A stretch of 29,741 nucleotides of DNA from the NCBI GenBank assembly GCA_003533785.1, contig DQCR01000064.1, forward strand, positions 27,257 to 56,997, written 5' to 3'. Source of the stretch: Flavobacteriaceae bacterium (GTDB lineage: Bacteria > Bacteroidota > Bacteroidia > Flavobacteriales > Flavobacteriaceae). Below are positions 1 through 7,713 of this stretch, piece by piece (the first letter of the stretch is position 1; each line of letters starts with the position of its first letter). The position numbers and the translations under genes were made by a program. The notes beneath the pieces were generated by a model. The model was not told the DNA's origin and searched no databases. It worked only from the letters and a program-made list of their open reading frames with translations.

Positions 1-331
1 TATATAAGCATCCCACTCCTTTTTTGTAAGTTCCTAGATCGAAAAAATCCAATTCGGGATGGCTCAGATCACAAAGAAGATAAATAGTAATGGCTTGCTT
101 TCTTGCGGCAAAACCACCGAGAAACCAATCGCCCTCTCGACCCGATTTGTAACGGTAACGATATTGGCCATAACCGAGAATACTACTGCCCCAAAGGACT
201 GCTTCTTTGCGAGTTAATTTTTGAAACAGTTGATCGAGCCAGCGACAATCTTGTTGTTTTTGTATAGGAGTTATTCCATCAAGATAAGTGGCAACCGATC
301 CTTGAGTAGGTCGGGTCTTGTTTTGCTTCAT
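1..331 (-). CDS. DUF1801 domain protein (3' end outside window)
   Basis: The first 110 residues of a DUF1801 (YdhG-like) protein are present; the stop lies beyond the left edge. Visible family features are an N-terminal TRPTQGSVATYLDGI stretch, the segment AVLWGSSILGYGQYRYRYKSG (residues about 50-70) followed by REGDWFLGGFAARKQ, and LYLLCD-like hydrophobic strands before DLGTYKKGVGCLY. The biochemical role of DUF1801 is not established. The ATG is 16 bases downstream of the TIGR03643 gene stop on the same strand, so this is the last visible member of the photolyase operon. The function is unknown; the family assignment rests on recognisable sequence only. Confidence 0.8.
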   Translation of the reverse strand, partial: MKQNKTRPTQGSVATYLDGITPIQKQQDCRWLDQLFQKLTRKEAVLWGSSILGYGQYRYRYKSGREGDWFLGGFAARKQAITIYLLCDLSHPELDFFDLGTYKKGVGCLY

Positions 332-347
332 GTCTCAAAATAATAAA

Positions 348-635
348 TTACCTTCTTTTGGAAACCTTATTGTTGCTGATATTTCTTTGACGACTACATT
401 TAAATCGGTCAACACCTTCACCTCGTTGTTGCCTGTGTTTTGTTTTTCTTCCTTGAACCCTTTCCCGCCACATTCTGAAACTACTGGGCTTCATCTCTTT
501 TCGCATCAAGGTAATTACCTCTTGCTCTCTGAGGCCAAACTGATCTAAAATAGCATCAAAAGGGGTTCGGTCCTCCCATGCCATTTCAATGATACGGTCG
601 CGTTGTAATTCCGTGAGTGTACTTTTCTTTTTCAT
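348..635 (-). CDS. TIGR03643/DUF2805 family small protein
   Basis: A small basic protein of 95 residues. The core LTELQRDRIIEMAWEDRTPF, then FGLREQEVITLMRKEMK, PSSFRMWRERVQGRKTKHR is the signature of TIGR03643 (DUF2805), a helix-turn-helix-like family repeatedly found beside photolyase and cryptochrome genes, of unknown function. I chose the ATG at 635. A TTG two codons upstream (641) is an alternative and has better spacing (7 bases) from an AAGGA sequence. After residue 70 the tail is Lys/Arg-rich and looks poorly conserved. It lies about 27 bases after the photolyase-like gene and 16 bases before the DUF1801 gene, so it belongs to the same transcript. Nucleic-acid binding is plausible from the charge but is only an inference. 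Confidence 0.88.
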   Translation of the reverse strand: MKKKSTLTELQRDRIIEMAWEDRTPFDAILDQFGLREQEVITLMRKEMKPSSFRMWRERVQGRKTKHRQQRGEGVDRFKCSRQRNISNNKVSKRR

Positions 636-662
636 ATTCAATGCTGTTTCCTTGGGTAGGTT

Positions 663-2147
663 TTATTGTATACTATTTCGATTGGGTAGGGTGTGTCTTT
701 GCAGGATTCTACGGCTTTCTTTACGGACCAAATTATTTTTTTGAAGGTTCCATAGGATATCGCTCGCCCTTTTTCGGCTTTGCTCTAACTTGACAATTGG
801 GGCTGGATAGGTTTGTCCAGGACGGAAACGGTATAGTACTTCTTCCATAGGCGTGATGGTCCAAGGTTGATGAACCATAGGAATGGGTAGTATTTGAAGT
901 TCAGGCACCCACTGTTTGATAAAGTGGGCGTGGGGGTCGTGTTCCAGGCTATTCTTTACAGGATTATAGATTCGAAGGGTATTGATTCCTGTTTCACCGG
1001 CCTGCATTTGAATTTGGGGAAAGTGAATTCCAGGTTCAAAATCTAAAAATTGTTGCGCTAAAAAGGCAGAACAAGCTTGCCAGGGTTGCCACAATTGATG
1101 CACAAAGAAGGAGACTACTAAGGCGCGCATTCGAAAATTAAGGAAGCCTGTGGCTACCAAACACCGCATCGCAGCATCTACAATGGGAACTCCAGTTTGA
1201 CCTTCTTCCCAAGCGCTAATTAATTCGGTTTTCTCTGGCTTCTTTAAGGCATGAAATCCTTCATTGATGCTGACAAACTCCATACGGTGTTCCATTTCAA
1301 ATTTTTGAATGAAGTGGGATTGCCATCGAAGTCGAGATCCAAAGGCTCGAAGGGGAAACCGTTGCACGTCTTTTTTTTCGATTTCACTTTGCAGTCGCTG
1401 AAGCACCTGTCGAATGGATAGATTGCCATAGGCGATATAGGGAGAGAGTCGACTGCAACTTCTTCGTGCCAGATCGGGCTTGGAAATGTGCTTTTGATAG
1501 CCCGTATACCGCTCTTTGAAAAAAGAATTCATATAGGTGTGGGCGTGTTGTTCCCCTCCAGGTTGTCGTTGAGGGTGTTTTGAAGTTTGCAAGGAAATAG
1601 ATTTACTAGTAGACCGAAGTGTTTTTATTTGAGAATGGGAAAAAAAGTCATTGGCTTTAGCTTCTAAGGCAAGCAGGGGTAGGTTCATCAATTGCTCCCA
1701 ACGCGAAAGCCATTGTTTTCGGTGTTGCATTCCTCTGAATACTCCTTGTTGCTGGTATTCTTTCCAAGGAAACCCTTTCTTTTTGCAATACCAAGCGACT
1801 TGCGTGTCTCGTTCATAAGTGACTCTTAATCCAGTCTCTTGATGCGAATACAGTCCCTTAATCTCGACGTTTTCTTGTAAGCCTTCAAGTATTTCTAGGA
1901 AATTCCCTTTGAAACTTACTACAGCTGTTTTATAACTAAGTAGCTGGCGGTTGAGATCGACTATGGATTGTTTGATAAAGTCCCAGTGCCGATTGGAACA
2001 GTGGGGTTCTTCCAACAAGATGGGTTCAAAAACATAAAGCAGAAGTACTGGCCATTGTGCTTCAAGGGCTGCATTGAGCGCATAGTGGTCTTGGAGTCGC
2101 AAGTCTCTTTTAAGCCATACAATGCTGACGGGAGGTTTAAAAGTCAT
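663..2147 (-). CDS. Divergent cryptochrome/photolyase-like FAD protein
   Basis: A 494-residue member of the photolyase/cryptochrome superfamily. The N-terminal Rossmann-like antenna domain starts [17 protein letters not shown]. The C-terminal FAD domain contains [44 protein letters not shown] and [14 protein letters not shown]. Two features separate it from classical CPD photolyases. The WREF/WRDF signature is WQSHF here. The segment equivalent to GNWQWVAG reads PQIQMQAG (residues 377-384), so the flavin-proximal Trp and the lesion-stacking Trp are replaced by Ile379 and Met381. It overlaps the 3' end of the (6-4) photolyase gene by 11 bases, suggesting translational coupling. Repair substrate or photoreceptor role cannot be told from sequence; another conserved clade of the superfamily is the safest description. 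Confidence 0.9.
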   Translation of the reverse strand: MTFKPPVSIVWLKRDLRLQDHYALNAALEAQWPVLLLYVFEPILLEEPHCSNRHWDFIKQSIVDLNRQLLSYKTAVVSFKGNFLEILEGLQENVEIKGLYSHQETGLRVTYERDTQVAWYCKKKGFPWKEYQQQGVFRGMQHRKQWLSRWEQLMNLPLLALEAKANDFFSHSQIKTLRSTSKSISLQTSKHPQRQPGGEQHAHTYMNSFFKERYTGYQKHISKPDLARRSCSRLSPYIAYGNLSIRQVLQRLQSEIEKKDVQRFPLRAFGSRLRWQSHFIQKFEMEHRMEFVSINEGFHALKKPEKTELISAWEEGQTGVPIVDAAMRCLVATGFLNFRMRALVVSFFVHQLWQPWQACSAFLAQQFLDFEPGIHFPQIQMQAGETGINTLRIYNPVKNSLEHDPHAHFIKQWVPELQILPIPMVHQPWTITPMEEVLYRFRPGQTYPAPIVKLEQSRKRASDILWNLQKNNLVRKESRRILQRHTLPNRNSIQ

Positions 2148-3669
2148 CGGGATTTAGAAGGATTTTTTCTGCTCTTTCTTTGATGGCTACCATCTCTTCT
2201 TGCGGAATTTTTTCCAATAAGCGCAACATCATTGCCATTCGATTATTCTTGGAAAAGAATTGTTTTTTATCATCGAGGAAATTCCAATAAAGACTATTAA
2301 ACGGACAGGCATCTTCACCGGTTCGTTTTTTAAGATTGTATTGACACTCACCACAATAATTACTCATCTTATTGATGTAGGAACCCGATGAAACGTAGGG
2401 TTTGGTGGCTACAATCCCTCCATCAGCCCATTGACTCATCCCTCGTGTATTGGGGAGTTGTACCCATTCTATAGCATCGGCATAAATGCCTAAATACCAA
2501 GCGTCTACCCGATTGGGGTCTACTTGGGCGAGTAATGCAAAATTGCCGGTTATCATCAACCGTTGGATATGATGGGCATAGGCATTGTCTAGGGAATTTT
2601 GAATACTGTTTTGCAAGCAATTCATCTTGGTGTTTCCGGTCCAATAAAACGCAGGTAGGGGGTTGTGATTTTCCAATTTATTTTTTGTCGCGTATCCTGG
2701 CATTTCTTTCCAATAAATCCCTCGCATATACTCTCGCCATCCCAGTATTTGTCTCACAAAACCCTCTACCTGTGACAGGCTGATAGAATCAGAATGAAGT
2801 CGGTAGTATGCAATAACACCTTCCATAACTTCTAATGGATGCACTATTTTAGCATTTAGTGCAAAGGAAATTCGGGAGTGAAATAAATTGATTTCTTCTG
2901 TATGCATAGCATCCTGATAATCGCCAAAGTGGACCAACAGGTTTTCGCAGAAATAGTCCAATTGCTTGAGGGCGGCCCCTCGATGGGTAGGATATAAAAA
3001 ACGATCATAATTAATGGTCCCAAGTGTTTTAACGCCCTCACTCTCTAAGAGTGCAACCAATTCTTTTATGTTACTGTTGTCAGGGACAAAAGCGTCTGGA
3101 ATTTTTGGATTTCCTTTCCATTTATTTCGGTTATTTTTGTCAAAATTCCATTGCGCTCCTTCTGGTTGACTTCCGTCCATCAAGAGGTTGTATTTCTTAC
3201 GCATGTAGCGGTAGAAAAATTCAAGGATGTATTGTTTTTTACCCTCAAAAAAAGTTTTTAATTCCACACGAGAAGTCAAAAAATGTTCGCTTTCAACGCA
3301 ATGTGATGGAATAGATAAGCTTTCACAAAAAACTTTTAATTGTTGATCTAAACGATATTCATCGGGTTCTTGATACTCAAAGGCGCTGGCTTTTTTTTGA
3401 TTAAAAATCTGGATTAGATTGTCGCAAACCTCTTGCTTGTTTTCGGGGGCATCCAAGGACAGGTAGATTACTTGGTGTCCATGGGATTGTAATGTTTGGG
3501 CAAAATGTCGCATGGAAGCAAAAAAAGCGACTACTTTTTGAATGTGATGTTTTACATAGTCCGTCTCTTGCCGCATTTCGAACATGACATAGCAGACAGC
3601 ATCATCCACATTTTTATACCAACTGTGCTGTTCGTTTAATTGATCGCCAAGGATGAGACGTATGGTCAT
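2137..3669 (-). CDS. Iron-sulfur (6-4) photolyase, PhrB/CryB (FeS-BCP) family
   Basis: A 510-residue protein of the FeS-BCP family, whose characterised member Agrobacterium PhrB repairs (6-4) photoproducts with FAD, a ribolumazine antenna and a [4Fe-4S] cluster. It begins [17 protein letters not shown] as expected. Cysteines 351, 439, 442 and 455 (contexts MNCLQ, YCGECQ and DACPF) have the same spacing as the four cluster ligands of PhrB (350, 438, 441, 454), and His366/His367 in AHHIQRLM matches the PhrB active-site histidine. I chose the ATG at 3669 because it makes an ATGA overlap with the CRY-DASH stop and gives the usual family N terminus; an upstream start at 3693 would add eight unconserved residues. 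The gene overlaps the following photolyase-like gene by 11 bases. Confidence 0.93.
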   Translation of the reverse strand: MTIRLILGDQLNEQHSWYKNVDDAVCYVMFEMRQETDYVKHHIQKVVAFFASMRHFAQTLQSHGHQVIYLSLDAPENKQEVCDNLIQIFNQKKASAFEYQEPDEYRLDQQLKVFCESLSIPSHCVESEHFLTSRVELKTFFEGKKQYILEFFYRYMRKKYNLLMDGSQPEGAQWNFDKNNRNKWKGNPKIPDAFVPDNSNIKELVALLESEGVKTLGTINYDRFLYPTHRGAALKQLDYFCENLLVHFGDYQDAMHTEEINLFHSRISFALNAKIVHPLEVMEGVIAYYRLHSDSISLSQVEGFVRQILGWREYMRGIYWKEMPGYATKNKLENHNPLPAFYWTGNTKMNCLQNSIQNSLDNAYAHHIQRLMITGNFALLAQVDPNRVDAWYLGIYADAIEWVQLPNTRGMSQWADGGIVATKPYVSSGSYINKMSNYCGECQYNLKKRTGEDACPFNSLYWNFLDDKKQFFSKNNRMAMMLRLLEKIPQEEMVAIKERAEKILLNPDDF

Positions 3670-4979
3670 GGAAATAAGGTGGTTTGAAGCCATTGTTTTT
3701 GAAACTTCCCATTGGAATCATAGCGTTCGGCTTGCCACGCCACATCAAATTTTCGATCGCGTGGATCATTTCCCACTCCAGCCACGTACATCCAATTCCC
3801 ATAGTTGCTATGAACGTCGTAGTCCAACAGAAGGGATTCAAAGTAGGCAGCGCCCATTCGCCAGTCCATACATAGGGTCTTGGCAAAGTAACTGGCTACA
3901 TTTTGCCGTCCCCGATTGCTCATCCAACCAGTTTGTTGCAGTTCTATCATGTTGGCATTGACAAAAGGTTCTGGTGTTTGTCCATTGGCCCAATCAATGA
4001 AAATTTTAGGATCTGTTTTCCACTCATAAGAAAGATCCAGTATTCCTTCTAGGCGAAATATTTTATTGTTGTGTTTTAAAGAAACATATTTGAAATAATC
4101 ACGCCAAATCAATTCAAAAATGAGCCAATAGGTAGAACTGTTCTTTTGAATTTGCTTTTCATAGTCTTTCACCGCCCAATAAATGGAGCGGGGTGATAGC
4201 GATCCGTTGGCCAACCAGGGAGAAAACTTCGAACTGTAATCTAATCCAACCAGGCCGTTTCTTGTATTCTTGTAATAAGATAATTTTTTGGACGCCCAAA
4301 AATAATGGTGTAACCGCTCTTCGGCCGCTTTACTTCCCCCTCGGAAAGGAAAAGCGCTTCGTTTATCGTTTATCGGTTCTTCAAGACCCATTTCGCTCAA
4401 GGAGGGAAAAGGGGAGGGAAGGGGCCAATGTTTTTGTTTTTGGCATATTTGTGGCGGTGAAATTAGAGGTCGAACGTGGCTTTCTTTCTCACACTTTTTG
4501 CGAAAGGCGGTAAATACGTTGGGCGTTTCTTCAATGGAGAAGGACAAATCATCAGGATGAAAAAGAAATTGTTCTTTTCGTTGAACGATCGTCACAGTTT
4601 GATCTATTTGTGATAAAACAGCAGCAGCAACTTCGGCTTCTTCTTCAGTCCATTCTTCTTGAAAATAAAGAGCTTTGATATCCAAACGAGCTACCAATAG
4701 GGGAATGCTATCTTCTGGGTGTTTACGGTCAGTATAAAGAGGGATATTGAGTGTTGACAATTGCTTTTCCAGATCAACAAGGGTTTGAATGAGGAATTGC
4801 GCACGGTATTTTTCTGTTTTTTTAAACCCCCAATCAGTATCCTTAAACAACCGAGGATCAAAACTAAAGTAAGCCACTACAGATTCGTATTTTTCGGAAG
4901 CCTCTGCGAGGTTTTGATGGTCTAGTGTTCGCAAATCGTTCCGAAACCAAACCAGTGCTGTTTTATTTATTTTTTGCAT
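3666..4979 (-). CDS. Cryptochrome DASH
   Basis: A 437-residue CRY-DASH flavoprotein. The antenna domain starts [14 protein letters not shown]. The FAD domain carries [42 protein letters not shown] (the WRD variant usual in DASH proteins), [13 protein letters not shown], and [20 protein letters not shown] near residues 384-404. The flavin-proximal Trp is present (W396) and the second position is Tyr398 rather than Trp, as is normal for DASH. Characterised DASH proteins repair CPDs in single-stranded DNA and may signal; they bind FAD and usually MTHF. The start overlaps the 3' end of the DUF2256 gene by 13 bases, and the stop overlaps the next gene's start as ATGA, so translation is probably coupled on both sides. 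Confidence 0.95.
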   Translation of the reverse strand: MQKINKTALVWFRNDLRTLDHQNLAEASEKYESVVAYFSFDPRLFKDTDWGFKKTEKYRAQFLIQTLVDLEKQLSTLNIPLYTDRKHPEDSIPLLVARLDIKALYFQEEWTEEEAEVAAAVLSQIDQTVTIVQRKEQFLFHPDDLSFSIEETPNVFTAFRKKCEKESHVRPLISPPQICQKQKHWPLPSPFPSLSEMGLEEPINDKRSAFPFRGGSKAAEERLHHYFWASKKLSYYKNTRNGLVGLDYSSKFSPWLANGSLSPRSIYWAVKDYEKQIQKNSSTYWLIFELIWRDYFKYVSLKHNNKIFRLEGILDLSYEWKTDPKIFIDWANGQTPEPFVNANMIELQQTGWMSNRGRQNVASYFAKTLCMDWRMGAAYFESLLLDYDVHSNYGNWMYVAGVGNDPRDRKFDVAWQAERYDSNGKFQKQWLQTTLFP

Positions 4980-5098
4980 CGCTTACTGCAGTATTTTACT
5001 TGCTCCCAGTCTTTTTCCCATTTTTTTCTCCACTGAAAAGGGCGTTGACAAGTGGGACAGATTTTTTGGGGTAAGTGCTGCTTGAGAACTCTTTTCAT
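4967..5098 (-). CDS. DUF2256 zinc-ribbon microprotein
   Basis: A 43-residue protein that is easy to miss. It starts [18 protein letters not shown] and ends KYCSKRCKK. Four cysteines (C14, C17, C37, C41) in CPxC and CxxxC pairs, with the [12 protein letters not shown] linker between them, are the DUF2256 signature and indicate a single zinc ribbon. Its ATG shares an A with the photolyase stop (TAATG) and its 3' end overlaps the CRY-DASH start by 13 bases, so it is embedded between two flavoprotein genes with no room for its own promoter. DUF2256 genes recur beside photolyases and cryptochromes. The function is unknown; a nucleic-acid or photolyase-binding accessory is an inference. Confidence 0.92.
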   Translation of the reverse strand: MKRVLKQHLPQKICPTCQRPFQWRKKWEKDWEQVKYCSKRCKK

Positions 5099-6396
5099 TA
5101 TTGAGCCAGCGCTGTTTTGTAGGTTGTCAAACAGCGTTCTCTGGCAGTTTTATGTTCTACAATGGGCTGGGGGTATGTCAACTCTTGATAGTCAGGAACC
5201 CATTTTTGAATATATCTTTGTTCTTTATCGAATTTTTTAATCTGCTCGGAAGGGTTGAAAATTCGAAAATAAGGCGCTGCATCAACCCCAGATCCAGCCA
5301 CCCACTGCCAATTTCCCACATTGCTCGCCATTTCATAATCCAGTAGCTTTTCTGCAAAATAGGCTTCTCCCCATCGCCAATCGATGAGCAAATGCTTGCA
5401 AAGGAAACTCCCGACTAACATCCGAACTCGATTGTGCATAAACCCTGTAGCATTCAATTGTCGCATGCCAGCATCTACTAAGGGGTACCCTGTTTTTCCT
5501 TGGCACCAATATTCAAATTCTTCTTCGTTGTTGCGCCATGGAATACGGTCATACTGTGGTTTGAAACTCTTGTTTCGGGTGTGGGGGAAATGCCAAAGGA
5601 TTTGCATGAAAAACTCACGCCAGATTAACTCTTTAAGAAAGGTTTTGTTGGATCGGCTTGCGGCTTGGTGAATCAAGGTGCGGATACTTACTGTACCAAA
5701 TCTCAGTTGAGGCCCAAGTCGTGACGTTTGGTCGAGCGATGGAAAATTACGCGTGGCCTCGTAAGCATCGATAAGTTCATTCGAAAATTGATATTCTGGT
5801 TGGCGGTGTCCGCTAGGCATGAACCCCAGAGCCTCCAAACTGTGCATTTCGGGTTCACCAGCAACCAATCTGTCTAATAGATTTTGGGAGGGTACTTCGA
5901 TAAGGCCTTCAGCTTCAAAACGAGCCAGCCATTTTCTGGAATAGGGAGTGTAAACAACGTAGGGTTTCCCATCGTCCTTAACAACTTCATCTTCATGAAA
6001 AATTACTTGATCTTTGAACGAGTGAAATGGAATGGCCTGTTGCTCAAGTAGTTTTTCAATTTCGGCATCTCGTTCACGACCGTAGGGTTCATAGTCTCTA
6101 TTGACATAAACACCTGAGATCTCGTGTTCTTCCAGGAGTTGTGAAAAAATAGCCTTGGGCGTCCCGTGATACGTTCTCACAGTACATCTGTTCCTCTTCA
6201 TAGCATCGTTAACACGACCCAAGGCATGTATAATTAGTTCCAATCGACGATCTGTCTTGGGCAGCTTTCCCAAGATGTTGGTATCGAATATAAATAGGGG
6301 CAAGACGGGTATTCCACTTTGGAGTGCATTGTACAGGCCTGTATTGTCTTTGACTCTCAAGTCTCTCCTGAACCAAAACAAGCTGACCTTTGTCAT
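5098..6396 (-). CDS. phrB: Class I CPD photolyase (deoxyribodipyrimidine photo-lyase)
   Basis: A 432-residue class I photolyase, predicted to split cyclobutane pyrimidine dimers with blue-light-excited FADH-. It starts [20 protein letters not shown]. Further family motifs are [85 protein letters not shown] and [14 protein letters not shown]. The flavin-proximal Trp (W363) and the lesion-contacting Trp (W365) of GNWQW are both present, unlike in the divergent paralogue at 663-2147. Length is normal for non-DASH class I enzymes. The ATG at 6396 lies 4 bases after the SDR stop; an out-of-frame ATG at 6400 is not the start. Its TAA overlaps the DUF2256 start (TAATG). Confidence 0.96.
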   Translation of the reverse strand: MTKVSLFWFRRDLRVKDNTGLYNALQSGIPVLPLFIFDTNILGKLPKTDRRLELIIHALGRVNDAMKRNRCTVRTYHGTPKAIFSQLLEEHEISGVYVNRDYEPYGRERDAEIEKLLEQQAIPFHSFKDQVIFHEDEVVKDDGKPYVVYTPYSRKWLARFEAEGLIEVPSQNLLDRLVAGEPEMHSLEALGFMPSGHRQPEYQFSNELIDAYEATRNFPSLDQTSRLGPQLRFGTVSIRTLIHQAASRSNKTFLKELIWREFFMQILWHFPHTRNKSFKPQYDRIPWRNNEEEFEYWCQGKTGYPLVDAGMRQLNATGFMHNRVRMLVGSFLCKHLLIDWRWGEAYFAEKLLDYEMASNVGNWQWVAGSGVDAAPYFRIFNPSEQIKKFDKEQRYIQKWVPDYQELTYPQPIVEHKTARERCLTTYKTALAQ

Positions 6397-6400
6397 CCAT

Positions 6401-7090
6401 TTACGTTTTTAATGTCCCTATGCCGCCGTCTATTTGTATAATTTGTCCCGTCATCCATCCGCTTTTCTCACTGAGTAAATAAGCAGTGGCTTCCGCTATC
6501 TCTTTCGCTGTTCCAACTCGCTGAAGGGGATGGCGCTCTCCCGCTTTTTCCATTTTAGCCTCGTTATTTAAAAACTTATCGGCCAATGGTGTATTGACCA
6601 AGGAAGGGGCAATGCAATTGACACGAATTTTGGGTGCCCATTCGGCTGCCAAAGAACGGGTAAGTCCTTCTAATGCTCCTTTGGCAGCAGCAACCGATGC
6701 GTGAAAAGGCATTCCAGTTTGTACCGCTACTGTACTGTAAAACACCACCGAAGCATGGGTAGTGGCCTGCAGGTTTTTTCCCAAGGCCTGGAGGCTTTTA
6801 ATCGCCCCCATAACATTCAAATCAAAATCTGCTTGAAATGTTTCTGGTTTCAAACCCTTGAAGGGTCGAAGATTGATGCTCCCCGGGCAATACACAAAAC
6901 CATGCAATTCAGGCAGTAAAGAAACATCTAATTCTTGTGACATAACATCATAGGGAATATGGGTGCAATTCTTTCCCACCAAAGATTCCGAAGTTCGGCT
7001 GGCTACAAATACGTTGTGATCCTCAGCTAATTGCTCTACTAAGGCAAGGCCAATGCCCGAACTCCCTCCTACAATGAGTATGTTTTTCAT
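6401..7090 (-). CDS. SDR-fold protein with altered active site
   Basis: A 229-residue short-chain dehydrogenase/reductase fold protein. The cofactor loop GGSSGIG (residues 8-14) is intact, as are FDLNVMGAIKSLQAL and the C-terminal MTGQIIQIDGG. In the catalytic segment the usual YxxxK reads VAAAK (Val133, Lys137, in FHASVAAAKGAL), so the catalytic Tyr is missing; Ser119-Thr120 of YSTVAV occupies the catalytic Ser region. It may therefore bind NAD(P) without normal SDR catalysis, or use another residue. I chose the ATG at 7090, 2 bases after the SRPBCC stop; an in-frame TTG at 7096 is possible. SDR genes of this kind recur in photolyase clusters, but the substrate is unknown. Confidence 0.93.
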   Translation of the reverse strand: MKNILIVGGSSGIGLALVEQLAEDHNVFVASRTSESLVGKNCTHIPYDVMSQELDVSLLPELHGFVYCPGSINLRPFKGLKPETFQADFDLNVMGAIKSLQALGKNLQATTHASVVFYSTVAVQTGMPFHASVAAAKGALEGLTRSLAAEWAPKIRVNCIAPSLVNTPLADKFLNNEAKMEKAGERHPLQRVGTAKEIAEATAYLLSEKSGWMTGQIIQIDGGIGTLKT

Positions 7091-7092
7091 AA

Positions 7093-7560
7093 TCAATCTT
7101 TAAATTCTCCGAACAACTCGATGAGTTTTAGATATCGGTAATTAAATATTTCCTTCAACTTGGGCTTCACTAAAATGGGGTGCGCTATGCGCCCCAATAC
7201 CCCCAAAGGAAGTTTGTAATCTACAATGTCTTCCATCGCAACGCCACCAGGAATGGCTTTGATAAAATGTTTGTGATGCCACAGGCTATAGGGTCCAAAC
7301 CGCTGTTCATCTACAAAGAATTCTTTGTCCTTGACGTGGGTGATTTCAGTTACCCACTGGGTCGGTATGCCTCCGATAGGAGTCACCCTATACTGGATAA
7401 TCTGACCAGCAAACATTGTACGATCTGCACCACTTATAATGTCAAAGCCCATATAATCTGGAGTGATGGTTTTTAGATTTTTTGGATTGCTAAGAAAATC
7501 CCAAGCCACATCAATGTTAATGGGTAAGTTTTGATGGGTATGTAATCGATAGATTTTCAT
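7093..7560 (-). CDS. SRPBCC (START-like) ligand-binding domain protein
   Basis: A 155-residue single-domain protein of the SRPBCC superfamily, beginning with IYRLHTHQNLPINIDVAWDF and containing FLSNPKNLKTITPDYMGF, a GQIIQYRVTPIGG strand, WVTEITHVKDKEFFVDEQ and GPYSLWHHKHF. These are the helix-grip features of the ligand-binding SRPBCC group. The ligand is unknown. It is the first gene of the photolyase operon; its ATG follows the only intergenic region large enough for a promoter on this strand, which also holds an inverted repeat. No signal peptide is present, so it is probably cytoplasmic. Related SRPBCC genes sit next to photolyases in other bacteria, suggesting a conserved but undefined role. 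Confidence 0.9.
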   Translation of the reverse strand: MKIYRLHTHQNLPINIDVAWDFLSNPKNLKTITPDYMGFDIISGADRTMFAGQIIQYRVTPIGGIPTQWVTEITHVKDKEFFVDEQRFGPYSLWHHKHFIKAIPGGVAMEDIVDYKLPLGVLGRIAHPILVKPKLKEIFNYRYLKLIELFGEFKD

Positions 7561-7575
7561 ACAAGCAATTTTAAG

Positions 7576-7604
7576 TAAAGATACAAAATGTTTAACGATA
7601 TAAA
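7576..7604 (-). promoter_or_regulatory. Probable promoter of the photolyase operon
   Basis: Reading the minus strand, TATCTTTA (7576-7583) matches the Bacteroidota -7 element TAnnTTTG at seven of eight positions, and a weak -33-like TTTA lies 17 bases upstream (7601-7604). The 5' leader to the ATG at 7560 would be about 8-10 bases. This is the only gap long enough for a promoter in front of nine co-oriented genes. Inferred from consensus only. Confidence 0.45.
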
Positions 7605-7618
7605 GATTTTATTAAACA
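7589..7618. promoter_or_regulatory. Inverted repeat TGTTTAA-N16-TTAAACA, candidate operator
   Basis: A perfect 7-bp inverted repeat with arms at 7589-7595 and 7612-7618, centres 23 bp apart (about two helical turns). One arm lies within the spacer of the predicted photolyase promoter and the other just upstream of its -33 region. The position suits a dimeric regulator such as the MerR/LitR-type light regulators that control photolyase clusters in other bacteria. No regulator gene lies in the window. The arms are AT-rich, so chance occurrence is possible. Confidence 0.45.
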
Positions 7619-7666
7619 AAGTTTTTCACTTTCTCAAGTGAACAAGAAAAAAAGCAGAACAAGGCA

Positions 7667-7699
7667 TTTGAACCAAACGAGTGGAAAGCTGTATTTTTA
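7667..7699 (+). promoter_or_regulatory. Possible promoter of the DUF2911 gene
   Basis: TTTG at 7667-7670 and TATTTTTA at 7692-7699, with a 21-base spacer, fit the Bacteroidota TTTG-N19..21-TAnnTTTG pattern with one mismatch. The leader to the ATG at 7714 would be short (about 8-10 bases). Confidence 0.4.
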
Positions 7700-7713
7700 C
7701 AAAAATCAATACC

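Noticed and set aside
318..548. Plus-strand frame of 76 codons over the TIGR03643 gene
   Set aside because: It runs antisense to a recognised family and has no signal of its own.
6209..6400. Minus-strand frame starting at an ATG 4 bases upstream of the CPD photolyase start
   Set aside because: It is out of frame with the well-conserved photolyase and ends within it; its sequence matches nothing recognisable.
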